Of a DNA stretch of 64,000 nucleotides, positions 1 to 9,625 are shown piece by piece. Each line of letters opens with the position of its first letter. Position 1 is the first letter of the stretch. A program made the translations under genes and the position numbers. Under the pieces are notes generated by a model. That model searched no databases. It worked only from the letters and a program-made list of their open reading frames with translations, and was not told where the DNA came from. Source of the DNA: Ochrobactrum quorumnocens (GTDB lineage: Bacteria > Pseudomonadota > Alphaproteobacteria > Rhizobiales > Rhizobiaceae); NCBI RefSeq assembly GCF_002278035.1, contig NZ_CP022604.1:1-64000 (forward strand), in the 5' to 3' direction.

Positions 1-1566
1 ATGATGACTGGTAAGTCGACGGCAACGATGGGTGATGATGCGCATGCGAACCGTATCCATGGATCTTCTGCTACTGGAAAAGAAAACAGCCTCATGGTGA
101 GCGCTGGTAATGTCGTCGGTGATGACGTTTTCGAACGTCTGACAGCAAAGCTGAAAGCCCGCGTCGGCAGCGAGATCTATTCAAGCTGGTTTGGCCGTCT
201 GAAGCTCGACGATCTGTCCAAAAGCGTGGTTCGCCTGTCGGTTCCGACAGCTTTCCTTCGCTCATGGATTAACAATCATTATTCTGAACTGCTGACCGAA
301 CTATGGCAGGAAGAACACCCGCAGATTCTCAAAGTTGAAGTGGTTGTGCGCGGAGTGAGCCGTGTCGTTCGCACTGCAGCACCTGCTGAAACCAACGAAG
401 CCATTGACGCCAAGTCACCTTCCGCCATGCGTGAAAAGGTCGTTTTCCCAGTTGGTCAGCCAAGCGCTGAAAAGCGTGGCTCGGCTGTCGTGGCAGAATC
501 GGCTTCCGGTTCGGTTCTCGGCTCCCCGCTCGATCCGCGTTACACGTTTGATTCTTTCATCGATGGTGCATCCAACCGCGTGGCTCTTGCTGCTGCCCGC
601 ACCATTGCAGAAGCAGGCTCAAGTGCCGTGCGCTTCAACCCGCTTTTCATCCATGCATCTGTCGGTCTTGGTAAGACTCACCTTTTGCAGGCGATTGCGG
701 CGGCTGCCCTGCAGCGTCAGGAAAAGGCCCGCGTCGTTTACCTGACTGCCGAATATTTCATGTGGCGTTTTGCGACTGCGATTCGCGACAACAATGCGCT
801 TTCTTTCAAGGAACAGCTGCGTGACATCGACCTGCTCGTCATCGACGACATGCAGTTTCTGCAGGGCAAGTCGATCCAGCATGAGTTCTGTCATCTTCTC
901 AACACGCTGCTCGATAGCGCCAAGCAAGTTGTTGTTGCAGCAGACCGCCCGCCATCGGAGCTGGAATCACTTGATGTCCGCGTTCGCTCGCGCCTTCAGG
1001 GTGGCGTTGCTCTTGAAGTTGCAGCACCTGATTACGAAATGCGTGTTGAAATGCTGCGTCGTCGCCTCACGACCGCACAGCTTGAAGATTCAAGCCTCAA
1101 CATTGACGATGAAATTCTCGCGCATGTTGCTCGCACCGTCACCGGGTCGGGTCGCGAGCTGGAAGGCGCTTTCAACCAGCTTCTGTTCCGCCAGTCATTC
1201 GAGCCAAACCTGTCCATCGACCGTGTCGATGAACTCCTCGGTCATCTGACCCGCGTTGGCGAACCTAAGCGTATTCGCATTGAAGAAATTCAGCGTATCG
1301 TGGCACGTCATTACAATGTGTCGAAGCAGGATCTGCTTTCGAATCGCCGCACACGCACCATTGTGAAGCCGCGTCAGGTTGCCATGTATCTGGCCAAGAT
1401 GCTGACTCCGCGTTCGCTGCCGGAAATCGGTCGTCGTTTTGGTGGGCGCGATCACACCACTGTGCTTCATGCTGTGCGTAAGATCGAAGATCTGGTCGGT
1501 GCCGATGGCAAGCTGGCGCAGGAACTCGAGCTGCTGAAGCGCCTCATCAACGATCAGGCTGCTTGA
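1..1566 (+). CDS. dnaA: Chromosomal replication initiator protein DnaA
   Basis: DnaA binds DnaA boxes and opens the replication origin as an ATP-dependent AAA+ oligomer. The 521-residue product has an N-terminal domain I (about residues 43-115), a variable linker, the AAA+ core with P-loop ASVGLGKT (219-226) and Walker B DLLVIDD (277-283), and a C-terminal DNA-binding domain with the signature [12 protein letters not shown] (from 481). The first P-loop glycine is Ala here; GKT is intact. The first 42 residues before domain I are longer than usual and low in complexity. An internal ATG at base 94 (codon 32) could be the true start, and an upstream start outside the window cannot be excluded. 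dnaN follows after a terminator-like hairpin. Family assignment is firm; the start is less certain. Confidence 0.97.
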   Translation: MMTGKSTATMGDDAHANRIHGSSATGKENSLMVSAGNVVGDDVFERLTAKLKARVGSEIYSSWFGRLKLDDLSKSVVRLSVPTAFLRSWINNHYSELLTELWQEEHPQILKVEVVVRGVSRVVRTAAPAETNEAIDAKSPSAMREKVVFPVGQPSAEKRGSAVVAESASGSVLGSPLDPRYTFDSFIDGASNRVALAAARTIAEAGSSAVRFNPLFIHASVGLGKTHLLQAIAAAALQRQEKARVVYLTAEYFMWRFATAIRDNNALSFKEQLRDIDLLVIDDMQFLQGKSIQHEFCHLLNTLLDSAKQVVVAADRPPSELESLDVRVRSRLQGGVALEVAAPDYEMRVEMLRRRLTTAQLEDSSLNIDDEILAHVARTVTGSGRELEGAFNQLLFRQSFEPNLSIDRVDELLGHLTRVGEPKRIRIEEIQRIVARHYNVSKQDLLSNRRTRTIVKPRQVAMYLAKMLTPRSLPEIGRRFGGRDHTTVLHAVRKIEDLVGADGKLAQELELLKRLINDQAA

Positions 1567-1585
1567 TCTGTAGAAATTCGTTAAA

Positions 1586-1630
1586 AAGCCTGCGCCGTGT
1601 CGTTTTGCGATGCGGCGTGGGCTTGCTTTT
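1586..1630 (+). terminator. Terminator-like hairpin after dnaA
   Basis: A 12-bp stem (1586-1597 with 1613-1624, two G-T wobbles) starts 20 bases after the dnaA stop and is followed by a short T-rich stretch. It probably ends or attenuates the dnaA transcript before dnaN. Confidence 0.6.
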
Positions 1631-1742
1631 CGGCTCAAAAATCTGCCACTTTAGCAAACCTTCTGGCGCTAAGGCGCCTTATTGATGGGGGCATCTGCCC
1701 GTTACGCGGTTGCCCTGTCCTAGAGAGCGAGTGCGTTTCAAT

Positions 1743-2861
1743 ATGCGTGTTACCCTAGAGCGATCAAACCTTCTCAAGTCACTCAACCACGTCCACCGTG
1801 TCGTGGAGCGTCGCAACACGATTCCGATTCTGTCCAATGTGCTTTTGCAAGCCGAAGGCGCAAGCCTCGCGCTCAAGGCAACGGACCTTGATCTTGAAGT
1901 GAACGAAGCAACCGCTGCCATGGTCGAACAGGCCGGAGCAACAACGGTTCCAGCGCATCTTCTCTACGATATCGTGCGCAAGCTGCCTGATGGCGCAGAA
2001 GTCATGCTGTCGACCAACCCCGATGGCGGCTCGATGTCCGTCATTTCGGGCAAGTCATCGTTCCGCTTGCAGTGCCTGCCACAGTCTGATTTCCCGGAAC
2101 TGACAGCCGGTTCGTTCTCGCATTCCTTCCGCATCGATGCGCAGGCTTTAAAGCGCCTCATCGACCGCACACAGTTTGCGATCTCGACGGAAGAAACCCG
2201 CTATTATCTCAACGGTATCTATTTCCATGCCATTGAAAGCGACGGTGCACTGAAGCTGCGCGCAGTTGCAACCGATGGTCATCGTCTTGCTCGCGCTGAG
2301 CTGGAAGCACCGTCGGGCACGGAAGGAATGCCAGGCATCATCATTCCGCGCAAAACTGTTGCTGAACTGCAGAAGCTCGTTGATGTGCCGGACACTGTTG
2401 TGTCGGTTGAACTGTCGGATGCGAAGATTCGCTTTACAGTCGGTTCCGTCGTTCTAACTTCCAAGTTGATCGACGGCACATTCCCGGATTATCAGCGGGT
2501 GATTCCTTCGGGCAATGACAAGAAGCTTACCATCAGCCGTCAGGATTTTGCGGCTTCTGTTGATCGCGTTTCCACCATTTCGAGCGAACGTGGCCGTGCG
2601 GTTAAGCTTTCTATTGCCGATGGCCAGCTGACACTGACGGTCAACAATCCCGATTCGGGTAGTGCTACTGACGAACTGGCTGCCGATTACGATGCTGATC
2701 CGATCGATATCGGCTTCAACTCAAAGTACCTGCTCGACATCACAAGCCAGCTTTCCGGTTCCGAAGCAGTTTTCATGCTGGCCGATGCCGGTTCGCCGAC
2801 ACTCGTGCGCGATACGGGTGACGAAGATGTGCTTTATGTCCTGATGCCGATGCGTGTTTAG
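1743..2861 (+). CDS. dnaN: DNA polymerase III beta subunit (sliding clamp)
   Basis: This is the processivity clamp that encircles DNA and tethers polymerase III and other repair and replication proteins. The 372-residue product starts MRVTLERSNLLKSLNHVHRV and ends VLYVLMPMRV, the typical C-terminal clamp ending. Three repeated clamp domains of about 120 residues fit the length. I chose the ATG at 1743 because the family begins at this Met; an in-frame upstream ATG at 1710 would add eleven residues with no family match. It lies between dnaA and recF, the classic bacterial replication cluster, and recF begins 20 bases downstream, so the two are probably co-transcribed. Confidence 0.97.
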   Translation: MRVTLERSNLLKSLNHVHRVVERRNTIPILSNVLLQAEGASLALKATDLDLEVNEATAAMVEQAGATTVPAHLLYDIVRKLPDGAEVMLSTNPDGGSMSVISGKSSFRLQCLPQSDFPELTAGSFSHSFRIDAQALKRLIDRTQFAISTEETRYYLNGIYFHAIESDGALKLRAVATDGHRLARAELEAPSGTEGMPGIIIPRKTVAELQKLVDVPDTVVSVELSDAKIRFTVGSVVLTSKLIDGTFPDYQRVIPSGNDKKLTISRQDFAASVDRVSTISSERGRAVKLSIADGQLTLTVNNPDSGSATDELAADYDADPIDIGFNSKYLLDITSQLSGSEAVFMLADAGSPTLVRDTGDEDVLYVLMPMRV

Positions 2862-2881
2862 GACCTTAAAGAAAACAGATC

Positions 2882-4048
2882 GTGAGCATCTCTGAACCAA
2901 ATCTAAGCCGTCCGGATCGAGTCTCGGTCCGGCGGCTTAAACTTTCTGATTTCCGTAATTATTCGGAACTCACGTTGCCGCTTGGCTCCGGCCATGTTGT
3001 GCTGACTGGCGAAAACGGTTCAGGCAAAACCAATCTCATTGAGGCTTTGTCCTTCCTGTCTCCGGGCAGGGGATTGCGGCGCGCATCCTATGATGATGTC
3101 GCGCGAACGAATGGGTCCGAAATTAAGCATGATGGCTTTGCCATCCACGCATCACTCGATTGTATGATTTATGGCGATGTCGAAATCGGCACAGGTACTG
3201 CAGGTGGCGGCGAAGGTGGCCGCAAGGTCCGTATCAATGGTATTGCCGCATCGGGCGATGAACTCCTTGATTATGCGCGCGTTCTCTGGGTTGTTCCGTC
3301 GATGGACGGGCTGTTTACCGGCGGCGCATCGGATCGGCGACGGTTTCTCGATCGCATGGTGCTGGCAATCGATACCAGTCACGGCAAGCGCGTGCTTGAT
3401 TATGAAAAGGCGATGCGTTCTCGCAATCGTCTGTTGAGCGACGGAAACAGCGATAATCAGTGGCTGGAAGCGATTGAAAGCCAAATGGCCGAACTCGGCA
3501 TCGCGATCGCTGCTGCGCGCGCTGAGGCAATGCGTATGATTGCTGCGATGATTGAGCGGCTTCCCAGTGATGGTCCATTTCCCAAAGCGGATTGCTTTCT
3601 CGAAGGATCGCTTGAACAACGGATTAGTTTGGAAGCAGCCCTTGATCTTGAAGAGGATTTTCGGCGCACATTGCGCGACGGGCGTGCTCGGGATCGCGCT
3701 GCCGGACGCACTTTGGATGGCCCGCATCGTACTGATCTCATTGTTCAGCATCGGCCCAAATCCATGCCTGCAGCACTTTGCTCTACCGGCGAGCAGAAGG
3801 CGTTGCTGATCGGCCTCATTCTGGCGCATGCAAGGTTGACGGGCGAGCTTTCGGGCATGGCGCCGATTCTGCTGCTTGATGAAATTGCGGCTCACCTCGA
3901 TATCGGGCGCCGTGCCGCTCTGTTCGGAATTCTGGATGATCTTGGTGGGCAGGTCTTCATGACTGGCACCGACCGGTCGCTGTTCGAAGCGCTAGAAGGT
4001 GACGCGCAGTTTTTCAACGTGGCGGCGGGCGAACTGACAAAAATCTAA
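2882..4048 (+). CDS. recF: DNA replication and repair protein RecF
   Basis: RecF is an SMC-like ATPase that works with RecO and RecR to load RecA at single-strand gaps. The 388-residue product has Walker A GENGSGKT at residues 43-50, the ABC-type signature region STGEQKALLIGLILAHA near the C terminus and Walker B ILLLDEIAAHLD. The start is a GTG at 2882; there is no good upstream ATG and the N-terminal RRLKLSDFRNY matches the family. It follows dnaN by 20 bases and is probably in the same transcript. recR is also in this window (22573-23178), but not linked to it. Confidence 0.96.
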   Translation: MSISEPNLSRPDRVSVRRLKLSDFRNYSELTLPLGSGHVVLTGENGSGKTNLIEALSFLSPGRGLRRASYDDVARTNGSEIKHDGFAIHASLDCMIYGDVEIGTGTAGGGEGGRKVRINGIAASGDELLDYARVLWVVPSMDGLFTGGASDRRRFLDRMVLAIDTSHGKRVLDYEKAMRSRNRLLSDGNSDNQWLEAIESQMAELGIAIAAARAEAMRMIAAMIERLPSDGPFPKADCFLEGSLEQRISLEAALDLEEDFRRTLRDGRARDRAAGRTLDGPHRTDLIVQHRPKSMPAALCSTGEQKALLIGLILAHARLTGELSGMAPILLLDEIAAHLDIGRRAALFGILDDLGGQVFMTGTDRSLFEALEGDAQFFNVAAGELTKI

Positions 4049-4094
4049 AAATAGTCGCTGACAGGTCATTTGAGCGGGCCTATGTTCAAGCATC

Positions 4095-4865
4095 ATGAAT
4101 GCACCATCAAAGCCCTTTTCATCCGAAGAACTGGAGCGCTATGCGCGCCATATTGTGCTGCCGGAAATCGGTGGCCCAGGTCAGCAAATGCTGAAAGCCG
4201 CTCGCGTCCTTGTTGTGGGCGCAGGCGGACTTGGCGCGCCTGTGCTGCAATATCTGGCCGCTGCCGGTATAGGCACGCTCGGCCTCGTCGATGACGATAC
4301 GGTTTCATTGTCGAACCTGCAAAGGCAGGTGATCCACGATACGGAAAGTGTCGGCCAGGCAAAGGTGGAGAGCGCCAAGTCTTCGATTGCTCGCATTAAT
4401 CCACATGTGAAGGTTGAAGGCTATTCGTTGCGGCTCAATGCCGAGAACGCACAAGCTCTCATCAGCGATTACGACGTTGTTGTCGATGGCTCTGACAATT
4501 TTGCTACCCGTTATGCGCTGGCTGACGCTGCAGCCTTGGCTGGACGCCCTCTGGTGACGGGCGCTATGGGTCGCTTTGATGGAACAGTCACGGTGCTTAT
4601 GCCTTATGCCAGTGGTGCTGACGGCAATCCCAATCCATCTTATCGCGATCTGTTTCCAGACATGCCGCCACCGGGCTCAGTGCCGACTTGTGCAGAAGCT
4701 GGCGTTTTAGGCGTTTTACCGGGGGTGATTGGCAGTTTGCAGGCCATGGAAGTGATCAAGCTGGTGACCGGTATTGGTGAGCCTCTTGTTGGTCGGCTTC
4801 TGCTCTACAATGCATTGAATGTGCGGTTCGAAATCATTCGCTATAAGGCACGTAAACCCAAATGA
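4095..4865 (+). CDS. moeB: HesA/MoeB/ThiF-family sulfur-carrier adenylyltransferase
   Basis: Members adenylate the C-terminal glycine of ubiquitin-like sulfur carriers (MoaD or ThiS) for molybdopterin or thiamine synthesis. The 256-residue product has the nucleotide-binding motif GAGGLG (42-47), DDDTVSLSNLQRQ (67-79) and the conserved cysteine region PTCAEAGVLGVLPG with Cys199. The zinc CxxC pairs of E. coli MoeB are absent: the first is replaced around PNPSYRDLFPD, and the C terminus has no cysteine. There is no rhodanese domain. Its stop overlaps the next gene start (ATGA, 4862-4865), so it is translationally coupled to the acetyltransferase. No molybdopterin or thiamine gene is adjacent, so the carrier partner is unknown and the symbol is provisional. 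Confidence 0.85.
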   Translation: MNAPSKPFSSEELERYARHIVLPEIGGPGQQMLKAARVLVVGAGGLGAPVLQYLAAAGIGTLGLVDDDTVSLSNLQRQVIHDTESVGQAKVESAKSSIARINPHVKVEGYSLRLNAENAQALISDYDVVVDGSDNFATRYALADAAALAGRPLVTGAMGRFDGTVTVLMPYASGADGNPNPSYRDLFPDMPPPGSVPTCAEAGVLGVLPGVIGSLQAMEVIKLVTGIGEPLVGRLLLYNALNVRFEIIRYKARKPK

Positions 4866-5362
4866 CGGCTCTCCGCATTTGCCTCATCGGTTCGGATTTT
4901 GATCGCTGGAAAGATCTTCTCCGGCTCATTCAGGAGAGTTTTGCCTATATGGATGGTATTATTGATCCACCATCTTCCGCACGCCATCTGACGGCAGATA
5001 ATCTGCAGGAGAAGGCGAAAGACGAAACGGGATTTGCAGCTTTCATTGGTGAAGAACTGGCAGGCTGTGTGTTCATCAAGGAAAAAGATGATCACTTCTA
5101 TCTTGGTAAGCTCGCAGTCGCCCGTGGCTTTGAAGGTCAGGGGACTGGGCGCAACCTCGTGGAAAAGGTTGAGCAGCATGCAGTAACGTGTGGCAAACCC
5201 GTGATGGAGCTGCAGACCCGCATTGAGCTTACGCGCAACCATGCGGTCTTTGAGAAATTAGGCTATCGCAAGGTAGCGGAGACGGCTCATACTGGCTTTA
5301 CGCGCACGACATCGATCACCATGCGCAAGGAGATCACACGTGGCACTGACATTAACGCATGA
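4862..5362 (+). CDS. GNAT-family N-acetyltransferase
   Basis: The 166-residue product has a GNAT fold: the core strand LGKLAVARGFEG followed by the acetyl-CoA pyrophosphate loop EGQGTGRNLVE, and a C-terminal region with NHAVFEKLGYRKV, the usual end of the fold. GNAT enzymes transfer an acetyl group from acetyl-CoA to small molecules or proteins; the substrate cannot be read from sequence. The start overlaps the preceding stop in ATGA, and the end overlaps the next gene by 23 bases, so it sits in the middle of a four-gene coupled run. The role with the aconitase-X pair is unknown. Confidence 0.88.
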   Translation: MTALRICLIGSDFDRWKDLLRLIQESFAYMDGIIDPPSSARHLTADNLQEKAKDETGFAAFIGEELAGCVFIKEKDDHFYLGKLAVARGFEGQGTGRNLVEKVEQHAVTCGKPVMELQTRIELTRNHAVFEKLGYRKVAETAHTGFTRTTSITMRKEITRGTDINA

Positions 5363-6599
5363 AGAGCAGTCGATAGCGTCCGGTGCTGAGGGCGAAGGTT
5401 CTGCGATGGCTATGCGTATTGTGGCTGATACAGCACGACTGATGGGCGCACCGCGTCTTATCCCAATTGCTTCAGCTCATATTGATGGTGCGCTCTATCA
5501 TGGGGACAGCGGTACGCTGTTTGCCGAAAGGCTGGTTGATGGTGGTGCGAAAACCAAAGTGCGCGCAACGCTGAATGTTGGTTCCATCGATCTCACCGGT
5601 TGCTCGCACAATCTCCTTCCGCAGCATGAGGCGGAAATGGCCAAGCGCATGATGCGCGCCTATATCAAGCTTGGTTGCGAGCCGACTTGGACTTGTGCGC
5701 CTTATCAGGCGGGTCATCGCCCGGAAAAAGGAACCGATGTTGCCTGGGGCGAATCGAATGCCGTTGTTTTTTGTAATTCCGTGCTGGGCGCACGGACCAA
5801 CCGTTATGGCGATTTCCTCGATATAGCTTGTGCTATCGCTGGTCGTGCGCCGGATTACGGGCTGCATCGAACTGAGAATCGTCGCGCGACGGTCGTTCTC
5901 GATATTTCGGCAATCAATCCTGCGTTTCTTGGTTCTGAGGTCGCATGGCCGATTCTAGGCAACCTGTTTGGGCGCAGTGTGGGCACAAATATTGGCGTGG
6001 TGGCAGGAGCCCGTGTGCACCCGGATGAAGATGCACTGAAAGCTTTTGGTGCTGCCGCAGCCTCGGTGGGTTCAGTCGGGCTTTTCCATGTTGCCGGTGT
6101 AACGCCGGAAGCACCCGATCTTGAAACCGCCCTTCAGCATCAGAGGCCTGAAGGCATCATCCATGTGACGCAGGAAATGATTGAGGCCACGCGCAAACGT
6201 TTGTCGACGGTCGACCATGTGGATGCGATTGATGCGGTCGCTATTGGCAGTCCGCATTTGTCGATTGCTGAGTTCGACCGTCTTGAAAGAGCCATTGCTG
6301 CCCGCAAGCTGGCCGTGCCGCTTTATGCCTGCACCGGACGACATGCTCTTGTGGAACTGGAAAAGAATGGGCGCAGACAACTGCTTGAAAAAGCAGGCGT
6401 TGTGATTGTCGCTGATACTTGCGTTGTTGTCACACCTATTTTGCCAACTAAGGATAATGCCGTTCTGATGACCAATTCGGGTAAATTTGCCCATTATGCG
6501 CCGGGAAATACGGGCTATGGCGTGCTGTATGGGTCGCTTGAGGAATGCGTTGAGAGTGCTGTCGCTGGCCGCCCGATTTTTGCGAGGCAGGCAGCGTGA
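5340..6599 (+). CDS. Aconitase X large (catalytic) subunit
   Basis: This belongs to the AcnX family (DUF521), Fe-S dehydratases distantly related to aconitase; characterised members are cis-3-hydroxy-L-proline dehydratases in bacteria and mevalonate 5-phosphate dehydratases in archaea. The 419-residue product shows family segments: LTHEEQSIASG at the N terminus, CSHNLLPQHEAEM, TCAPYQ, VVFCNSVLGARTNRYGD, a cysteine in ADTCVVVTP and the terminal NSGKFAHYAPG motif. I keep the GTG start at 5340 because the N-terminal EE-containing segment is conserved in the family and would be lost from the ATG at 5406. The small swivelling domain is encoded separately by the next gene. The substrate is not proven; hydroxyproline degradation is a reasonable guess only. 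Confidence 0.85.
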   Translation: MALTLTHEEQSIASGAEGEGSAMAMRIVADTARLMGAPRLIPIASAHIDGALYHGDSGTLFAERLVDGGAKTKVRATLNVGSIDLTGCSHNLLPQHEAEMAKRMMRAYIKLGCEPTWTCAPYQAGHRPEKGTDVAWGESNAVVFCNSVLGARTNRYGDFLDIACAIAGRAPDYGLHRTENRRATVVLDISAINPAFLGSEVAWPILGNLFGRSVGTNIGVVAGARVHPDEDALKAFGAAAASVGSVGLFHVAGVTPEAPDLETALQHQRPEGIIHVTQEMIEATRKRLSTVDHVDAIDAVAIGSPHLSIAEFDRLERAIAARKLAVPLYACTGRHALVELEKNGRRQLLEKAGVVIVADTCVVVTPILPTKDNAVLMTNSGKFAHYAPGNTGYGVLYGSLEECVESAVAGRPIFARQAA

Positions 6600-7018
6600 G
6601 TGAAATCACTTTCACATCGTCCGTCCTCGTCGCCGGAAAGGCCGCTCAAGCTCAGGCTTTGGTCCTCTCAGCCCCTATCAGTTTCTGGGGCGGTGTTGAT
6701 CCCAAAACCGGCCGTATCGCCGATGTTCGTCATCCTGAACATGGTCAGAGCATTTCGGGTTATGTCTTATGCCTGCCGGGCACCATCGGGTCGTCTTCTG
6801 CGGCAGCTGTGTTGCTGGAACTGGTTCATGCTGGCCTGGCCCCGGCGGCGATTGTTCTGCACGAACCAGATGCCATTCTGCTTCTTGGTCTCATCGTTGC
6901 GCGCGAGATGGGACATGACGTGCCGATTGCCGTCGAGTATGATCGGGAGGCCCAAAAGAAACTCGCCGGCCATCACGTGATGGTCGGCGAGGACGGAAAG
7001 ATTTCAATTAGGACTTAA
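6596..7018 (+). CDS. Aconitase X small (swivelling) subunit, DUF126
   Basis: The 140-residue product matches the small AcnX domain: SFWGGVDPKTGRIADVRHPEHGQSISG at the front and LPGTIGSSSAAAVLLELVHAG in the middle, the conserved serine-rich loop. In many bacteria this domain is fused to the large subunit; here it is separate and starts with a GTG inside the stop of the large subunit (GTGA, 6596-6599), consistent with a stoichiometric heterodimer. It ends one base before the stop of the convergent dehydrogenase gene, with no room for a terminator between them. Confidence 0.87.
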   Translation: MSEITFTSSVLVAGKAAQAQALVLSAPISFWGGVDPKTGRIADVRHPEHGQSISGYVLCLPGTIGSSSAAAVLLELVHAGLAPAAIVLHEPDAILLLGLIVAREMGHDVPIAVEYDREAQKKLAGHHVMVGEDGKISIRT

Positions 7019-7019
7019 C

Positions 7020-7976
7020 TTAATATTGCGTGGTGCGATCCACCACATTTTCCAAAGTTCCGTCACGCTCGAAAGCTTCAATCTGACGGATGATCTGGGG
7101 AACAATGGCAGATGCTGACGAGCTTGCAGCCGAATGCGGGGTGATCGTCACTTTCGGATGTGTCCAGAGCGGGCTATCAACTGGCAACGGTTCCTGATTG
7201 AAAACGTCAAGCGTTACAGCCGAAAGCAGCCCGCGATCCAGTGCTGCCAGAATATCCGCTTCGTTCTGCAAGCCGCCACGACCTGCGTTGATCAGCACAG
7301 GCGCGCCCAGTGGGCCGTCGCTTTTCAATTGCGCAAACATTGTCATCGACAGAATGCCTTTGGTGTCAGGTGTCAAAGGCAGAAGACAGACGAAAATATC
7401 GGCCGTTTTGAGAAAGCGTACGAAGCCTTCCTTGCCGTTGAAGCTCTGAACGCCCTCGATTTCCTGGGGGCGACGGCTCCAGCCGGTGACATTGAAGCCG
7501 AGCGTCTTGAGCTTGGCTGCTGCATCGCGACCGAGAACCCCCAGCCCCATGATACCGACAGTCACTTCATGGGCCGCTGGCTGGCGCGGGTCTTCATGCC
7601 AGACCCGGTTCTTCTGCTGTTTGCGGTAATTTGCGCCAAGACGATGGTGATCAAGCACCTGCCAGACCACATATTCGGTCATGCGCATGGTGAGATCATC
7701 TGAGATAACACGCACGAGCGGCACGTCTGGAATGTGCGGATCGTGAAAGACATGATCAACGCCAGCACCGAGCGAGAAAATCACTTTGAGATTTGGAAGA
7801 TTGGCCAGCGAGCCGGGCTTCTGCTTCCAGACGAGCGCATACTCGACGCTTTGATCGGTTTCGCCACGTTCAGTCACGACATTGCGCTCAGGCGCGTGTG
7901 TCTTAAAGCTGTCGACCCAAATAGCCGGATCCCAGTTGGTCAAAGACAGAAAGATTTTTTTGTCCGCTGTCGTCAT
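7020..7976 (-). CDS. ghrA: D-2-hydroxyacid dehydrogenase, glyoxylate/hydroxypyruvate reductase A type
   Basis: GhrA-type enzymes reduce glyoxylate and hydroxypyruvate with NAD(P)H. The 318-residue product has the nucleotide-binding segment VGIMGLGVLGRDAAAKL, a catalytic Arg in LINAGRGGLQNE, a glutamate in LDVFNQEPLP and a catalytic His in ITPHSAAS. The MRMTEYVVWQVLDHHR segment fits the GhrA subgroup rather than SerA. Its ATG overlaps the yejF stop (TCAT at 7973-7976 on the plus strand), so it is the last gene of the yej operon, an unexpected partner for a peptide transporter. Exact substrate is inferred from family only. Confidence 0.88.
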   Translation of the reverse strand: MTTADKKIFLSLTNWDPAIWVDSFKTHAPERNVVTERGETDQSVEYALVWKQKPGSLANLPNLKVIFSLGAGVDHVFHDPHIPDVPLVRVISDDLTMRMTEYVVWQVLDHHRLGANYRKQQKNRVWHEDPRQPAAHEVTVGIMGLGVLGRDAAAKLKTLGFNVTGWSRRPQEIEGVQSFNGKEGFVRFLKTADIFVCLLPLTPDTKGILSMTMFAQLKSDGPLGAPVLINAGRGGLQNEADILAALDRGLLSAVTLDVFNQEPLPVDSPLWTHPKVTITPHSAASSSASAIVPQIIRQIEAFERDGTLENVVDRTTQY

Positions 7977-9625
7977 TGTCTTATTCCTCCCTCGGTAGCC
8001 TCCATGTGGAAGGCCGCCGCCATCAACGCCTTGGTATAGTCGGTTTTTGGATTGGCAAAGACTTCCTTTGACGTTCCATATTCGACTGCCTTGCCATTGC
8101 GCATCACCAGCACATCATTGGCCAGCGCCCGCACCACTTTCAAGTCGTGGCTTATGAAAAGATAAGCCAGGTCATGCTTTTTCTGCAATGCGCGTAAAAG
8201 ATCGACCACCTGAGCCTGAACACTCATGTCGAGCGCTGAGGTCGGCTCGTCCAGCATGACGAATTTCGGGTTGAGAACCATCGCCCGCGCAATCGCGACA
8301 CGCTGGCGCTGACCGCCCGAGAACTCGTGCGGATAGCGGAAGCGGCTGTCGGGATCGAGGTTCACTTCCTTGAGTGCCGCCACCACACGTTCATCACGTG
8401 CGTCGGCCGACAGCTTCGGCTCATGCACCAGAAGCCCTTCGGCGATGATATCGGCAATGGTCATGCGTGGGCTCAGCGAGCCGAATGGGTCCTGAAACAC
8501 AATCTGCATTTCGCGACGCAACGGGCGCATGTCCTTAAAGCTGTATTTCGCAATATCGCGTCCCTCAAAGCGGATTTCCCCCTGCGACGAAATCATGCGT
8601 GAAAGAGCGAGACCAAGTGTTGTCTTGCCGGACCCTGATTCTCCGACAACGCCGAGCGTCTGACCGGCACGCAATTCGATATTGATGCCGTCCACTGCCT
8701 TCACATGATCAACGGTCTTGCGCAGGAACCCTTTCTTAATCGGGAACCAGACGCGGACGTCCTTGCCTTCCATCACCTTCTTTGCGCTGAGATCAGCCAG
8801 CGGAGGCTCGCCCTTTGGTTCTGCCGCGAGAAGATGTTTTGTATATTCATGCTGCGGATTGTCGAAGATTTCCCTGGTCGGACCGGTTTCGACGATCTTC
8901 CCTTTGCTCATCACACAAACCCGATCGGCGATTTTGCGCACGATACCAAGATCATGGGTGATGAAGAGCATCGACATGCCCTGAGCGCTTTTAAGCTCTG
9001 CGAGAAGTTGTAATATCTGCGCCTGCACCGTCACATCGAGCGCGGTTGTAGGTTCATCGGCTATCAGCAGCTTAGGCTTATTGGCAAGTGCCATGGCGAT
9101 CATCACGCGTTGACGCTGACCACCTGAAAGTTGGTGCGGGAAGGCGCTCAGGCGCTTTTCCGGTTCACGAATGCCAACCTCGTGCAAAAGCTCCAGCGTT
9201 CGTGCACGTGCGGCCTGATCACCCATGCCCTGATGCATTTTCAGGATTTCGCTGATCTGCCGTTCCACTGAATGCAGCGGATTGAGCGAGGTCATCGGCT
9301 CCTGAAAAATCATGGTGACATCATTGCCGCGCACGCGGCGTAATTCAGGCTCTGATGCCGTCATCAAATCCTTGCCGTTGAAAAGAATTTCACCGGATGG
9401 ATGACTTGCTGCCGGATAAGGCAGGAGCTTGAGAATAGACAGCGCAGAAACTGACTTGCCCGAACCGGATTCACCGACAAGTGCCACGGTTTCACCCTCT
9501 GCAATATCGAAGGAAACGTGGTCGACGGAAATTCGCTCCTCGCCGTTCTGACGGAAGGCCACCGAAAGATCACGGACGGAAAGAAGCATCTTTTTATTCA
9601 TTGATCCGCTCGTTGGCCCACTCAT
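7973..9625 (-). CDS. yejF: Peptide ABC transporter, duplicated ATP-binding protein YejF
   Basis: The 550-residue protein carries two complete ABC ATPase modules, each with Walker A (VGESGSGKS and VGESGSGKT), signature (LSGGQRQRV and FSGGQRQRV) and Walker B ([24 protein letters not shown]). It powers the YejB/YejE permease pair. An in-frame Met 35 codons upstream (9730) would place the start inside yejE; I chose the ATG at 9625, which overlaps the yejE stop in ATGA and gives a protein of normal length. In Brucella, yejABEF has been linked to resistance to antimicrobial peptides and survival in host cells; that is literature knowledge, not visible here. Confidence 0.94.
   Translation of the reverse strand: MSGPTSGSMNKKMLLSVRDLSVAFRQNGEERISVDHVSFDIAEGETVALVGESGSGKSVSALSILKLLPYPAASHPSGEILFNGKDLMTASEPELRRVRGNDVTMIFQEPMTSLNPLHSVERQISEILKMHQGMGDQAARARTLELLHEVGIREPEKRLSAFPHQLSGGQRQRVMIAMALANKPKLLIADEPTTALDVTVQAQILQLLAELKSAQGMSMLFITHDLGIVRKIADRVCVMSKGKIVETGPTREIFDNPQHEYTKHLLAAEPKGEPPLADLSAKKVMEGKDVRVWFPIKKGFLRKTVDHVKAVDGINIELRAGQTLGVVGESGSGKTTLGLALSRMISSQGEIRFEGRDIAKYSFKDMRPLRREMQIVFQDPFGSLSPRMTIADIIAEGLLVHEPKLSADARDERVVAALKEVNLDPDSRFRYPHEFSGGQRQRVAIARAMVLNPKFVMLDEPTSALDMSVQAQVVDLLRALQKKHDLAYLFISHDLKVVRALANDVLVMRNGKAVEYGTSKEVFANPKTDYTKALMAAAFHMEATEGGIRQ

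Noticed and set aside
1567..1742. Chromosome origin next to dnaA
   Set aside because: I saw no DnaA boxes (TTATCCACA type) or AT-rich unwinding element in the dnaA-dnaN gap; in many alphaproteobacteria the origin is not beside dnaA.
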